A stretch of DNA of 50,670 nucleotides, from assembly GCA_919902735.1 (NCBI GenBank), contig CAKKRM010000054.1, positions 1 through 50,670 on the forward strand, in the 5' to 3' direction. This document shows positions 15,200 to 23,489 of the stretch, piece by piece (within the stretch, counting starts at the first letter, position 1; each line of letters begins with the position of its first letter). The stretch is from Anaerolineales bacterium (GTDB lineage Bacteria; Chloroflexota; Anaerolineae; Anaerolineales; Villigracilaceae). Below the pieces are notes generated by a model that ran no database searches, was not told the origin of the DNA, and saw only the letters and a program-made list of their open reading frames with translations. The translations under genes were made by a program, and so were the position numbers.

Positions 15200-16225
15200 T
15201 TATAGGATGATGGAACTCGTATCGCCGACATTCAACTGCATGACGTGACCATCGCCTCTTCCTTTAACTGTTGCCTGTTTGCCGATCAACGAGCGGCTCA
15301 ACGCTGAATCCTTGATCTCGCAATCCGCTTCGAGAATACTTTCCGCGATCTGACAGTTTTCGATCTTGCAGTTCGCGCCAATCGAAGCGTACGGCCCAAT
15401 GGTGGAGTTGGTTATTTCAGCCGTTGCATGAATCGCCACAGGTTCCACGATCTTAACCTTCGAACCTTTGAACTTTTCAACCTTTGAACCGATCTTCTCC
15501 AACAAAATCCTATTCGTATCCAGTGTCGCTTCGATGGTGCCCGTATCCAGCCAGGTGCTGATCCTGTTCGTGCGTACCTTCGCTCCACTTTCGATCATGA
15601 TCGAGATGGCGTCGGTCAGGAAGTATTCATTTTTGAGAGTCACGCCGCGCTGCATCTGGTTGTCAATGGCGGCCAGCAGATCATCTGCGTTCTTAAAATA
15701 GTAACACCCAACCACCACAAGGTTATTGCCCATGCTTTGCGGCTTTTCGATGAAACGCTTCACCCAGCCGTCTGCGCCTTCTTCCGCCACGCCAAAGCGG
15801 CGCGGGTCTTCGACAGGCATGACCCAGGCCACGCCATCGGCCTCCTCTTTTGAGAGGAAGGAAAAGTCTGTTTCCATTAAAGTGTCTGAAAAACACATGA
15901 TCATCGGCCCGCGCAAGTGTTCGCGCGCTAAAGCCAGCGCGTGAGACTGTCCCTTCATTTCATGCTGCACAACATAATGCGCCTTGAGGGCGGGATAATT
16001 TTCTTTTATAAAAGCGGGAATCTGCATCTCCCCCAGAAACGGCCCAACAATAAAAATGTACTCTGAATTATCAGGGTCTGGCAGGGATTTGAACATATCC
16101 ATCAAATGCTCAAGCGATGTTTTACCAGCCACGCTCACGAGCGGCTTGGGCTTGCTCCAGGTGTGCGGTCTCATGCGCGTGCCCCAGCCTGCCATGGGAA
16201 TTACGACTTTAAGGGTTTCAGTCAA
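15200..16225 (-). CDS. Sugar-1-phosphate nucleotidyltransferase with left-handed beta-helix
   Basis: About 342 residues from a TTG at 16225, preferred over ATG 16273 because a GGAG lies 7 bases upstream and the resulting N-terminus MTETLKVVIPMAG matches the duplicate fragment MTNESLKIVIPMAG at 17220. The motif IPMAGWGTRMRPHTWSKPKPL binds the nucleotide. FSDTLMETDF gives the Mg2+-binding Asp, IEKPQSMGNNLVVVGCYYF and ISTWLDTGTIEA complete the catalytic domain. A C-terminal hexapeptide-repeat region (ATAEITNSTIGPYASIGAN) follows. It makes an NDP-sugar (GDP-mannose or dTDP-glucose type). Five 8-bp repeats (15453-15492) are read in frame as KVEKFKGSKVK at the domain linker. Confidence 0.82.
   Translation of the reverse strand: MTETLKVVIPMAGWGTRMRPHTWSKPKPLVSVAGKTSLEHLMDMFKSLPDPDNSEYIFIVGPFLGEMQIPAFIKENYPALKAHYVVQHEMKGQSHALALAREHLRGPMIMCFSDTLMETDFSFLSKEEADGVAWVMPVEDPRRFGVAEEGADGWVKRFIEKPQSMGNNLVVVGCYYFKNADDLLAAIDNQMQRGVTLKNEYFLTDAISIMIESGAKVRTNRISTWLDTGTIEATLDTNRILLEKIGSKVEKFKGSKVKIVEPVAIHATAEITNSTIGPYASIGANCKIENCQIAESILEADCEIKDSALSRSLIGKQATVKGRGDGHVMQLNVGDTSSIIL
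15453..15492. repeat. Five tandem octanucleotides in the nucleotidyltransferase gene
   Basis: Units TTAACCTT, CGAACCTT, TGAACTTT, TCAACCTT, TGAACCGA in 8-bp register. They lie in the linker between the catalytic and beta-helix domains. Confidence 0.8.
16139..16201. repeat. 63-bp direct repeat, copy 1 (5' end of the nucleotidyltransferase gene)
   Basis: The sequence coding the nucleotide-binding motif from about IPMAG to KPKPL is repeated identically at 17131-17193, about 990 bp away in the same orientation. The secreted-protein gene lies between the two copies. Confidence 0.9.
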
Positions 16226-16518
16226 TGAATGTCTCCAGTGAAAGCTTGTGGTGACGGTTCGCCTCCCGCTCACCGTGTCGAACCATCACCGCTATTTTAC
16301 CAAACAGAAACATGATTATGCCAATTTCGCCCTCACTGTGAAATTCCCATTAAAGTTGTAATCACATATCTTTTGTTGTATAGCATTACAGCGCAAGGTT
16401 ACGAGTAAAAGCCGCTAATTTGCGCCTGATCCCGCGTAAAAATACCGACCTTGCGCTATAATAATAGTATTACTATCAATTTGACCTGATCTATCTTTTT
16501 TAGCCAAAGGAGATGAAC

Positions 16519-17076
16519 ATGAATCCACGCACAAGACTGATTGTAATTGTCGGAGCAGTTTTACTTGCCGGAACAGTTTGTGTATTTGTCATCCCACCGT
16601 TGCTTGGGGGACCTCCAATCCTGGCGGGACCCACACGCACACCCACTCTCCCTAAACCAAGTCTCACGCCAACACTTCCCAAACCCACAATCACCCCCAC
16701 GTTTAATAGTAATAGGCAAGTCACACCCACGCCAACATTCACCTCGTCTCCCGCAGTGCCTTCGCCATTTGACATCATCCTTGATTTTACAGGCGGCACC
16801 TGCGGAACGGGAACGCCAAGTTATTCCTACACATTCACGATTGATGGAACTGCCCTGACTGTGCTCCAGACAGATGCGGGCATCACCACTACGGGAAGTT
16901 ATGATCCATCCACTGGAGCATTCAGCACCTCCGGAGATGTTGGTCCCGGTGTTGAAACCTATGATGGCATGATCTCCTTCGATGGAACAACCATCACGGT
17001 AAGCGGGTCATATAGTTGGACTCCCGATGGCGGTGTAACCTGTGGCGCTGAAGTTTCGGGGACAACCACACCCTGA
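16519..17076 (+). CDS. Secreted or membrane-anchored protein with Thr/Pro-rich linker
   Basis: 185 residues from ATG 16519, which has AAAGGAG 6 bases upstream (the ATG at 16513 is too close to it). One hydrophobic N-terminal segment (LIVIVGAVLLAGTVCVFVIPPLL) acts as signal anchor. A linker of TPT/LPKP repeats (residues about 35-75) is followed by a beta-rich C-terminal domain with GTPSYSYTFTIDGTALTVLQ and DGMISFDGTTITVSGSYSW, likely exported. No recognised family. It has its own terminator and is flanked by a 63-bp direct repeat of the neighbouring gene, suggesting insertion here. Confidence 0.65.
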   Translation: MNPRTRLIVIVGAVLLAGTVCVFVIPPLLGGPPILAGPTRTPTLPKPSLTPTLPKPTITPTFNSNRQVTPTPTFTSSPAVPSPFDIILDFTGGTCGTGTPSYSYTFTIDGTALTVLQTDAGITTTGSYDPSTGAFSTSGDVGPGVETYDGMISFDGTTITVSGSYSWTPDGGVTCGAEVSGTTTP

Positions 17077-17082
17077 ACTAAA

Positions 17083-17121
17083 ATGCCCTCTCCATGCAGG
17101 AGAGGGCATTCACTTTTTTTT
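17083..17121 (+). terminator. Rho-independent terminator of the secreted-protein gene
   Basis: ATGCCCTCTCC pairs with GGAGAGGGCAT around ATGCA, followed after a few bases by nine or more T. Confidence 0.9.
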
Positions 17122-17130
17122 TACCACTCT

Positions 17131-17220
17131 GAGCGGCTTGGGCTTGCTCCAGGTGTGCGGTCTCATGCGCGTGCCCCAGCCTGCCATGGGAATGACGATC
17201 TTTAGGGATTCATTTGTCAT
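17131..17220 (-). pseudogene. Truncated duplicate of the nucleotidyltransferase 5' end
   Basis: Reading from ATG 17220 gives MTNESLKIVIPMAGWGTRMR and on to SKPKPL, where similarity stops and the frame closes at 17110. It covers only the nucleotide-binding motif of the gene at 15200-16225 and shares 63 identical bases with it. It is a remnant, but its ATG start and AT-rich upstream region may be the original promoter end of the gene. Confidence 0.75.
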
Positions 17221-17325
17221 GCTTTGGTATCCATTTATGGTTGATTTTTTCTTTGTATTATACCGTCTGCAAATCCCCCGTGTGATTTTCAAAAGACCTA
17301 CAAATTATATGTCCGGATAGTTTGG

Positions 17326-17808
17326 TTACCACTCGCCAAAATTGGCAGGGGATTTTTCCCTTTTTAAGGCTTCCAAAAGTTTGCGGTGGGAGGGAAAGGT
17401 GTTTGCAGGCAGTTCATTTAATGGAAAGAGGCGCATCTCTGCGATCTCGCCATCGGGCGTTCCTGTAAATTTGAAATCCCTGCATAAAAATACAACGGTG
17501 TGGTCGGTCTTCCATTGGATAAAACTTGTGAAGGCGCCCAGCAGGGTAATTTCCTTTAGCTCTGCCCCTGTCTCTTCGCAGGCTTCACGGCGGGCGGCCT
17601 GTTCGAGAGTCTCGTTGCGTTTGAGTCCGCCGCCGGGCAGGAACCAGCCTGAAAGATAGGTGTGGTGGATGAGCCATACCTTATCCTCTTCCAGCATCAT
17701 CACCCGCACGCCCATGCGGATGGGGCGAAAGATGAAGCAGTAGATTTTGTAGGCGAGATATAAAATTTTGAAATAGATGTTCTGCCTTTGGATGATTTTA
17801 TGCTCCAC
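17326..17808 (-). CDS. NUDIX hydrolase
   Basis: 160 residues. The Nudix box is complete: GGGLKRNETLEQAARREACEETGAEL (G-x5-E-x7-REUxEExGU). It hydrolyses a nucleoside diphosphate linked to another moiety. The N-terminal YLAYKIYCFIFRPIRMGVRVMMLEEDKVWLIHHTY resembles Nudix proteins with an N-terminal hydrophobic segment. The substrate is not predictable. The gene ends 4 bases from the transposase remnant upstream on the same strand. Confidence 0.85.
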   Translation of the reverse strand: MEHKIIQRQNIYFKILYLAYKIYCFIFRPIRMGVRVMMLEEDKVWLIHHTYLSGWFLPGGGLKRNETLEQAARREACEETGAELKEITLLGAFTSFIQWKTDHTVVFLCRDFKFTGTPDGEIAEMRLFPLNELPANTFPSHRKLLEALKREKSPANFGEW

Positions 17809-17811
17809 GAT

Positions 17812-18407
17812 TTATGCTCCCTCCGCCATCCTCGGCGGAGGGAGGGATGTTAACCATTCGTTTATATCTGTAATTTCAACGATGGGCTTTCTCGCGCAGT
17901 CATAATAACATGCGCTGGAATAAATATAATCTGCCCTGTTCTTTGTAAGTTGCCAGTCCTTGGCTATTGGGTTTTGGTGAATATATTCCATTTTTTGCCA
18001 GAGAAAATCCATCGAGTAGATGTTTTTGGCTTGAATATCCTGCCAGATGCTGTGTTCGTGTCTTGGGTCACGTTTATGCTGATTGAAGATGTCCAGCCAA
18101 TCCTTTCTGTTTTCCGCGCGCAATCTTTTTAAAATTTCATGGGCTGTAAAAGAACCGAACTGTTGTAGCGTTTGCCCAATTGTTTCTTTTTCAGGCTTAA
18201 GGATTGCGTGAAGGTGGGAAGGCATTAATACAAATGCAAATAGCGAAATTCGTTTTTCGCGTTGAAGCCATGAAAGGGGTCTAAAGGGATTTGCGCATAT
18301 TCCGGAATGTTAAATAAATGCTTCCATTCTACTATGGAGGCATTAATGAAATATAGGTGGGTTGGATCGTGGATGGAAGAAAGTGTCATGGCTGTGTAGT
18401 CTTGCAA
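17812..18407 (-). pseudogene. REP-associated tyrosine transposase (RAYT, Y1_Tnp), frameshifted
   Basis: Two overlapping frames together make one Y1/HUH transposase. The upstream frame (18407-18225) reads YFINASIVEWKHLFNIPEYAQIPLDPF; the downstream frame reads WLQREKRISLFAFVLMPSHLHAILKP with the metal-binding HLH. The C-terminal MEYIHQNPIAKDW...YIYSSACYYD contains the family tyrosines. The shift is one base in the run at 18273-18279. RAYTs mobilise or maintain short palindromic REP sequences, and this window is full of those. The final codons (SLPPPRMAEGA) are themselves a perfect hairpin, CTCCCTCCGCC/GGCGGAGGGAG at 17817-17844. Whether the frameshift is genuine or an assembly error cannot be told from the sequence. 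Confidence 0.8.
17817..17844. repeat. REP-like perfect hairpin at the 3' end of the RAYT gene
   Basis: CTCCCTCCGCC (17817-17827) and GGCGGAGGGAG (17834-17844) with a 6-base loop; candidate substrate of the adjacent transposase. Confidence 0.7.
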
Positions 18408-18437
18408 AATCCGCGCCGGGGACGGCGCTTGAGCGAG

Positions 18438-19415
18438 TTACGAATGACCCAAAATTGGATGCGGTTGATAGGCTTCTTCCAGGCTTTTGATTTCATCTTC
18501 CGACAATTTGATATCCAAAGCGGCAATGGCCTGATCCAAATGCTCGATCTTGCTGGACCCGATAATTGGTGCGGCAATATTGGGTTTGCTCAACACCCAG
18601 GCCAATGCGACTTGCGAAGCGGTTGCGTTGTGACCCTTTGCCACTTCCGCCGCGCGCTCGGCAATCACAAAATCCTCCTCGCGGAAATATAACTCGTTCG
18701 CAAACGGGTCGCTTTGTGCGCGGGATGTTTCACCGCCTCCGCCGCGTTTGCGATTTCCTGCGAAGAATCCACGCGCCATCGGGCTCCAGGGGATGAGTCC
18801 AATGCCCTGATCTTTGCACAGCGGAATCATCTCGCGCTCCTCCTCGCGATAGACGAGGTTGTAATGATTCTGCATCGAAATAAATTTCGACCAACCGTTC
18901 ATTTCAGAGGTGTGCAGGGCCTTCATGAATTGCCATGCAAACATGGACGATGCGCCGATATAACGCGTCTTGCCTGCGCGTACGACATCGTTCAACGCTT
19001 CCATGGTTTCTTCGATGGGGGTGTTGTAATCCCAGCGGTGAATTTGATATAAGTCCACGTAGTCCATTTGCAGGCGCTTGAGGGATTTGTCAATCGAGTC
19101 TATGATGTGCTTGCGCGAAAGTCCGCGGTCATTCACATTGTCGCTCATTTGCTGATAGACCTTGGTGGCGACGACGATATTTTCGCGTTTGATTCCTTTG
19201 AGCAGGTTGCCCGTAACGACTTCGCTTTCGCCCAAAGAATAAACATCCGCCGTGTCGAAGAAGTTAATACCCGCATCCAACGCACGTTTGACGAAAGGCT
19301 TGGCTTGCTCTTCATCTAATACCCATTCGCGCCATTTCTTCGAGCCGTAAGTCATCATACCCAGGCACAGGCGTGAGACTTTCAATCCAGTTTTGCCGAG
19401 GTTGGTGTATTGCAT
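18438..19415 (-). CDS. Aldo/keto reductase
   Basis: 325 residues from ATG 19415, chosen for the AAGGAG 6 bases upstream and the family start MQYTNLGKTGLKVSRLCLG. The catalytic tetrad is visible: Asp/Tyr in FFDTADVYSLGESE, Lys in VVATKVY and His in LYQIHRWD. The NADPH-binding end AAPIIGSSKIEHLDQAIAAL is typical. It belongs to the YajO/IolS-like group that reduces aldehydes or ketones; substrate unknown. Confidence 0.88.
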   Translation of the reverse strand: MQYTNLGKTGLKVSRLCLGMMTYGSKKWREWVLDEEQAKPFVKRALDAGINFFDTADVYSLGESEVVTGNLLKGIKRENIVVATKVYQQMSDNVNDRGLSRKHIIDSIDKSLKRLQMDYVDLYQIHRWDYNTPIEETMEALNDVVRAGKTRYIGASSMFAWQFMKALHTSEMNGWSKFISMQNHYNLVYREEEREMIPLCKDQGIGLIPWSPMARGFFAGNRKRGGGGETSRAQSDPFANELYFREEDFVIAERAAEVAKGHNATASQVALAWVLSKPNIAAPIIGSSKIEHLDQAIAALDIKLSEDEIKSLEEAYQPHPILGHS

Positions 19416-19431
19416 GAGAGCTCCTTTTTTG

Positions 19432-19487
19432 GACGACGGACGATAGACCACAGACGATGGTCAACGGTCTGTCGTCTATCGTCTCTA
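19432..19487. repeat. Eight tandem heptanucleotides (GACGATA / GTCTATC)
   Basis: Eight units in register (GACGACG, GACGATA, GACCACA, GACGATG, GTCAACG, GTCTGTC, GTCTATC, GTCTCTA). The first and second halves are also roughly inverted repeats. It fills the gap between the aldo/keto reductase start and the helicase stop codon. Confidence 0.9.
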
Positions 19488-22400
19488 AATGATCGTCAAA
19501 TTCGCTAAACTCGCCGCTAATCTTTTTATCCCAACAGATTCAAAGACCACATCCACGATTTCGTCGCCATCTTGGAGGCGGCTGCTGAGGACGATGCCTT
19601 CGCCCCACATGGCGTGCTGGATGCGCGCCCCAGCGTGGTATTTGCTGGTTGAAACAGGAGCAGACTTGAGCGGAGTCGGAAGCGACCAGTTGTTTGTGCG
19701 GAAGGTTGGGGCGCGTCCTGTCCTCGTCTTGCCGACCAAAAGATTCTCAGGGATGTCATCCATAAAACGCGAGGGGTAGGTCTCTTCTATGGTGTCGCGT
19801 CTGCCGCGGTGGATGGCGCGCAGTAAATAAAGTTTATCTTTCGCGCGGGTAATGCCGACATAAAAGAGGCGGCGTTCTTCTTCCATTTGTTCGGGGTCAT
19901 CGAAGGAGCGGCTGTGCGGAATGATGCCGTCGTCGAGACCGACAATGAAGACCGCGCCAAATTCGAGTCCTTTGGCGGCGTGAAGGGTGAGCAAGGTGGG
20001 GGCGTTGTTGTCGGTGATGGTGTCCTGGTCGGCGATGAGCGCGATGTGTTCGAGAAACTCATCCATCGTGCGCGCGGAATATTCCATGGCGAGGCGTTTC
20101 AACTCCTGCACGTTTTCCCAGCGGTCTGAGCTTTCTTCGCTTTCATCTTCAACGATGTATTCCTTGTAGTTGATGTCTTTCAAGATGTGATCGAAGAGTT
20201 CGGGGATGGTGCGGGTTGCGGCGAGCGCGCGCCAGTTTGACAACATGCCGCCGAAATCAGCGAGCGGAACGGCGGCGCGGCCTGTGAATGATTTGTAGTA
20301 TTGTGAGTCCGCGCCGCGCGCGAGATCGAGCAAAATGGCTGCGGGCGAGGTTTCATTTTGACGCGCAATCATGTGCAGGGTGGTGAGAGTCTTTTCGCCA
20401 ATGCCGCGCGGCGGGACGTTGATGATGCGGTCGAGGCTGGCTTCGTCGGCGGGGTTATGCACGAGGCGCATGAAGCCGATGGCGTCCTTAACTTCGCGGC
20501 GTCCATAAAACCGCTGAGCGCCGACCAAACGATAGGGAAGCCGCGCCCGCAAGAATGCCTCTTCAATCAAACGGGACATGGCGTTGGTGCGGTACATCAC
20601 CGCGCATTCGCCGGGTTCAAATTGTTTGGATGCAACAAGTTGCGCAATGGTCTCTACAACAAAGAAGGCTTCATCGTAATCATTGTAGGCTTCGTGAAAA
20701 AATATTTTTCCGCCCTCGCCGCGATCACTGAAGAGTCTTTTCTTTTTGCGGTTGTGTGCGCGGTCAATGACGCCTGTGGCGGCATCGAGAATGTTTTGGT
20801 GTGAGCGGTAATTTTGTTCGAGAAGAGTGACGCGCGAGTCGGGGAAGTCTTGCTCGAAGCGTTGGATGTTGCGATAGTCCGCGCCGCGCCAGCCGTACAC
20901 GGAGTTGTGAACTACCATTCCGTTGGCGATGTAGTTGTGCAAGTTTTCCACTTCCAAATCGTAGACTGTTCCCTGATAGGGTTCGCTTGAAATTTCGACG
21001 ATCTCATCTTCGATGATTTTCCCGTCTTTTTCAATGGCAACGATCATGGAGGGATGCAAATGGCTGGCGGGCATAAGGTTGAATTTTTGCGCGAGCGGCA
21101 AATTGCCCTTATCCACGAGAAACGCGCCCACGACAATTTCCGCGCCGTTTGCAGATTCGCTTAGCTTTTGCGCGGCTTCCTGAACGTCATCATATTGCAG
21201 GCGGTTGACGCCGATGCGCCAATTATCCCTGCTGCGAATGCGTGGGTTGTAGCCAGATGCTTTTAGCTGCTTTGCCAGCTTTGGATCGCTGCTCCACAAA
21301 TCCACGCGATGCGCGTGCCAGGGAGATTCTTCTGTGATGCGGCCATCTCCAAAATATCGAAGGTTGACGATGTTTCGGGACGTGCCTTGCGGCGTGTAGT
21401 GCGGATATTTCAAATCCATGCCGAGGTCAGTCAATAACTGATTGGCGTTTGAGTCTGTGTCTATTTCCTTGAATAATTTATTGATATATTCTTGAGACAT
21501 GCGCATTCTGCGCCCGCGCACATGAAAGACCGTGGTTGGGATTCCGTAGGCGGTTGAGTAGTATGCCTCCCAATAATGAGCTTCATTTCGGTCTGTACAT
21601 ACTTTCAGAACCCACATTTTGGTTGCGTTTTCCTGGTTGCTGCGGACTTGCAGGCCGACTTTTAGTTCGCTGCCGTCACTGCGGGCATGGGATGCGATTC
21701 CAACTCGATAGCCTTTATCTTTGCGGTACATCAGGTACACATAATGCCAGCCGGGGTTCATTCCCAACCTAGCAAAGACAATGTGATTTGGCGTGGCTTT
21801 GATGATGTGTCCGCTGCGGGTTATTGCTTTAACTAAATTTCCTTCAAACGCTCGTTTGCCTGCATGTAAGACACGCGAAGTCATGGTGGAGCCGCGCCCG
21901 CTTGCTGCAATTACTTCGTCGCTTTTCTTTATCTCTTCAATTTTCTTTTGTCCGTGCGGCGTTTGAATCTTTGTCCCAACAGGGAAGCATTGATCGGGAT
22001 CGCCGACGCAAAAGATATTTTTATGATATGAAGCGAGTTGCTTTACCAGGGCATATTGCGCGAGGTTGGTGTCCTGAAACTCATCCACGAGCACGTGGCG
22101 GAAACGCTGGGCATACTTGTCGCGCACGGCGGGCACATCTTCCAGCAGGCGCGCGGTGTAAACCAAAATGTCGTCGAAGTCCACGGCGTTCATGGAGACG
22201 AGTCGCTTTTGATACTCGGCGTACACGCGCTTCACTACTTCGTCGCGGTAGGTGTTGATCGGGTAATCGTCCGCGCCGATGAGTTCGTTCTTGGCACGCG
22301 AGATCGAAGCGTGAATGCTGGATGGGCGATATAACTTTTCGTTCAACTTAAATTCACGAATAATGGCTTTGACGATTCTTTCCTGGTCGTCGGAGTCAAA

Positions 22401-22733
22401 GATCACAAAATTGGATTCGAGCGGAAGATGGTCGGCTTCGCGCCTGAGAATGCGCGCGCAGATCGAGTGGAACGTGCCGAGCATAATGCCCTCAGTGGCT
22501 TGTTCATTTAACATCGCTTTGACGCGCGCGTCCATTTCCTTGGCGGCTTTGTTTGTGAAAGTGACTGCGAGAATCTGCCACGGGCGGACTCCTTCGGACG
22601 CGATCAGATACGCGACGCGCTGAGTGAGCACCCGCGTCTTTCCGGACCCTGGGCCTGCGATGACCAAAATGGCGCCATCCCCCGCTGTGACAGCGCTCTT
22701 TTGTTGTGGGTTGAGTTTATCGAGGAAGTTCAT
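19485..22733 (-). CDS. pcrA: PcrA/UvrD-type superfamily 1 DNA helicase precursor containing an intein
   Basis: 1082 residues; without the intein 720, the normal PcrA/UvrD length. Walker A GPGSGKT is at residues 27-33, motif Ia TFTNKAAKEM, motif II VDEFQDTN, motif IV YRTNAMSRLIEEAF, motif V TLLTLHAAKGLEF, motif VI GITRAKDKLYLL. It unwinds DNA in repair and replication-fork maintenance. The conserved motif III GDxDQSVYGWRGAD is interrupted between Gln248 and Ser611 by an intein (residues 249-610). Splicing would restore a perfect motif. The C-terminal region ARIQHAMWGEGIVLS is the usual PcrA Tudor-like tail. A 7-bp repeat tract touches each end of the gene. Confidence 0.93.
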   Translation of the reverse strand: MNFLDKLNPQQKSAVTAGDGAILVIAGPGSGKTRVLTQRVAYLIASEGVRPWQILAVTFTNKAAKEMDARVKAMLNEQATEGIMLGTFHSICARILRREADHLPLESNFVIFDSDDQERIVKAIIREFKLNEKLYRPSSIHASISRAKNELIGADDYPINTYRDEVVKRVYAEYQKRLVSMNAVDFDDILVYTARLLEDVPAVRDKYAQRFRHVLVDEFQDTNLAQYALVKQLASYHKNIFCVGDPDQCFPVGTKIQTPHGQKKIEEIKKSDEVIAASGRGSTMTSRVLHAGKRAFEGNLVKAITRSGHIIKATPNHIVFARLGMNPGWHYVYLMYRKDKGYRVGIASHARSDGSELKVGLQVRSNQENATKMWVLKVCTDRNEAHYWEAYYSTAYGIPTTVFHVRGRRMRMSQEYINKLFKEIDTDSNANQLLTDLGMDLKYPHYTPQGTSRNIVNLRYFGDGRITEESPWHAHRVDLWSSDPKLAKQLKASGYNPRIRSRDNWRIGVNRLQYDDVQEAAQKLSESANGAEIVVGAFLVDKGNLPLAQKFNLMPASHLHPSMIVAIEKDGKIIEDEIVEISSEPYQGTVYDLEVENLHNYIANGMVVHNSVYGWRGADYRNIQRFEQDFPDSRVTLLEQNYRSHQNILDAATGVIDRAHNRKKKRLFSDRGEGGKIFFHEAYNDYDEAFFVVETIAQLVASKQFEPGECAVMYRTNAMSRLIEEAFLRARLPYRLVGAQRFYGRREVKDAIGFMRLVHNPADEASLDRIINVPPRGIGEKTLTTLHMIARQNETSPAAILLDLARGADSQYYKSFTGRAAVPLADFGGMLSNWRALAATRTIPELFDHILKDINYKEYIVEDESEESSDRWENVQELKRLAMEYSARTMDEFLEHIALIADQDTITDNNAPTLLTLHAAKGLEFGAVFIVGLDDGIIPHSRSFDDPEQMEEERRLFYVGITRAKDKLYLLRAIHRGRRDTIEETYPSRFMDDIPENLLVGKTRTGRAPTFRTNNWSLPTPLKSAPVSTSKYHAGARIQHAMWGEGIVLSSRLQDGDEIVDVVFESVGIKRLAASLANLTII
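20904..21989 (-). mobile_element. Intein in the PcrA/UvrD helicase, with a possible GIY-YIG-like endonuclease region
   Basis: 362 residues. Block A starts CFPVGTKIQTPHGQKKIEEI, the TxxH block is IKATPNHIVF, block F is GTVYDLEVENLHNYIANGMVVHN ending in His-Asn, and the +1 extein residue is Ser, so all splicing residues are present. The middle carries WHYVYLMYRKDKGYRVGIAS ... MWVLKVCTDRNEAHYWEAYY ... YGIPT, an order of residues (YVYL, GYRVG, Glu-rich helix) that resembles a GIY-YIG nuclease; no LAGLIDADG motif is evident. The insertion point is the ATPase motif GDxDQ/S, a preferred intein site. Confidence 0.85.
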
Positions 22734-22743
22734 AAAGGAAAGG

Positions 22744-22806
22744 GTGAATGATGAAAGATGAATTGAACGTGTTGCGTGTTCCGTTGTCTACCTGTCTATC
22801 TCTTTA
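22744..22806. repeat. Heptanucleotide-type repeat upstream of pcrA
   Basis: Nine roughly 7-bp units (GTGAATG, ATGAAAG, ATGAATT, GAACGTG, TTGCGTG, TTCCGTT, GTCTACC, TGTCTAT, CTCTTTA). Its reverse complement closely resembles the tracts at 35062-35120 and 35554-35630. It overlaps the 3' end of mscL. Confidence 0.75.
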
Positions 22807-23202
22807 CTTAAGTTCCGACGTGCAGTTGGGGCAGCGGGTTGCTTTGATGGAGATGGCGCTAAAGCAATGCGGACATTCCTTTGTGGCTGGCTCTGCGGCT
22901 GGAGCGGGCGCTGGGGCTTTTTTCATATTATTGGCGGCTTTGATGATCACGAAGATGACGAAGGCAATAATGAGGAAGTCGATCACGGTTTGGATGAACA
23001 ATCCCCAGTGGATGTCTACCCCGTTAACGGTGGAAGCTTGTTCACTGAAGTTGACGCCGCCCAGGGCAAGCCCTACCAGCGGCATGAGAATGTCGTTGAC
23101 GAGGGAGCCGACGATCTTGCCGAATGCGCCGCCGATGATGACGCCAATGGCCATATCCAGCACGTTGCCGCGCATGATAAATTCCTTGAATTCCTTGAAC
23201 AT
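22804..23202 (-). CDS. mscL: Large-conductance mechanosensitive channel with C-terminal zinc ribbon
   Basis: 132 residues. The amphipathic N-terminus and TM1 [20 protein letters not shown] and [20 protein letters not shown] are canonical; the second membrane helix is [24 protein letters not shown]. It opens under membrane tension to release solutes on osmotic downshock. Instead of the usual charged C-terminal helix, an Ala/Pro linker ([10 protein letters not shown]) leads to a CPHC...CPNC zinc ribbon. The start ATG has AAGGAGC about 7 bases upstream. Confidence 0.93.
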   Translation of the reverse strand: MFKEFKEFIMRGNVLDMAIGVIIGGAFGKIVGSLVNDILMPLVGLALGGVNFSEQASTVNGVDIHWGLFIQTVIDFLIIAFVIFVIIKAANNMKKAPAPAPAAEPATKECPHCFSAISIKATRCPNCTSELK

Positions 23203-23355
23203 AGTTTGCTCCTTGAATGGCAGTGGATGATGTTTGAATTCTATGTTAGGAAGGAGGGCTTGTCAACAATGCAAAGGGGAGGCGCTGCTATTCGTCGTGT
23301 ATCAACTTTCGGCTGGGAAGGGAGGCGCGGGTTTATCGAGCCGGGGTCATTTTAT

Positions 23356-23388
23356 TTGTCACAAATTATGGGGCAAAATTTGTGACAA
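23356..23388. promoter_or_regulatory. Perfect 12-bp inverted repeat, candidate operator or hairpin
   Basis: TTGTCACAAATT (23356-23367) and AATTTGTGACAA (23377-23388), 9-base spacer, in the long intergenic region (23203-23673) ahead of the ABC operon. The region otherwise holds only the promoter described below; the ORFs crossing it are not convincing. Confidence 0.5.
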
Positions 23389-23489
23389 TATTACGGTCAA
23401 AAACAGTTCTCTAGTGGGGTTTTTCTATGAATTTCATCATATTTGCTTCTTTAAAAGTGACTATACATCTTATACTTGGGGCATGTGTG

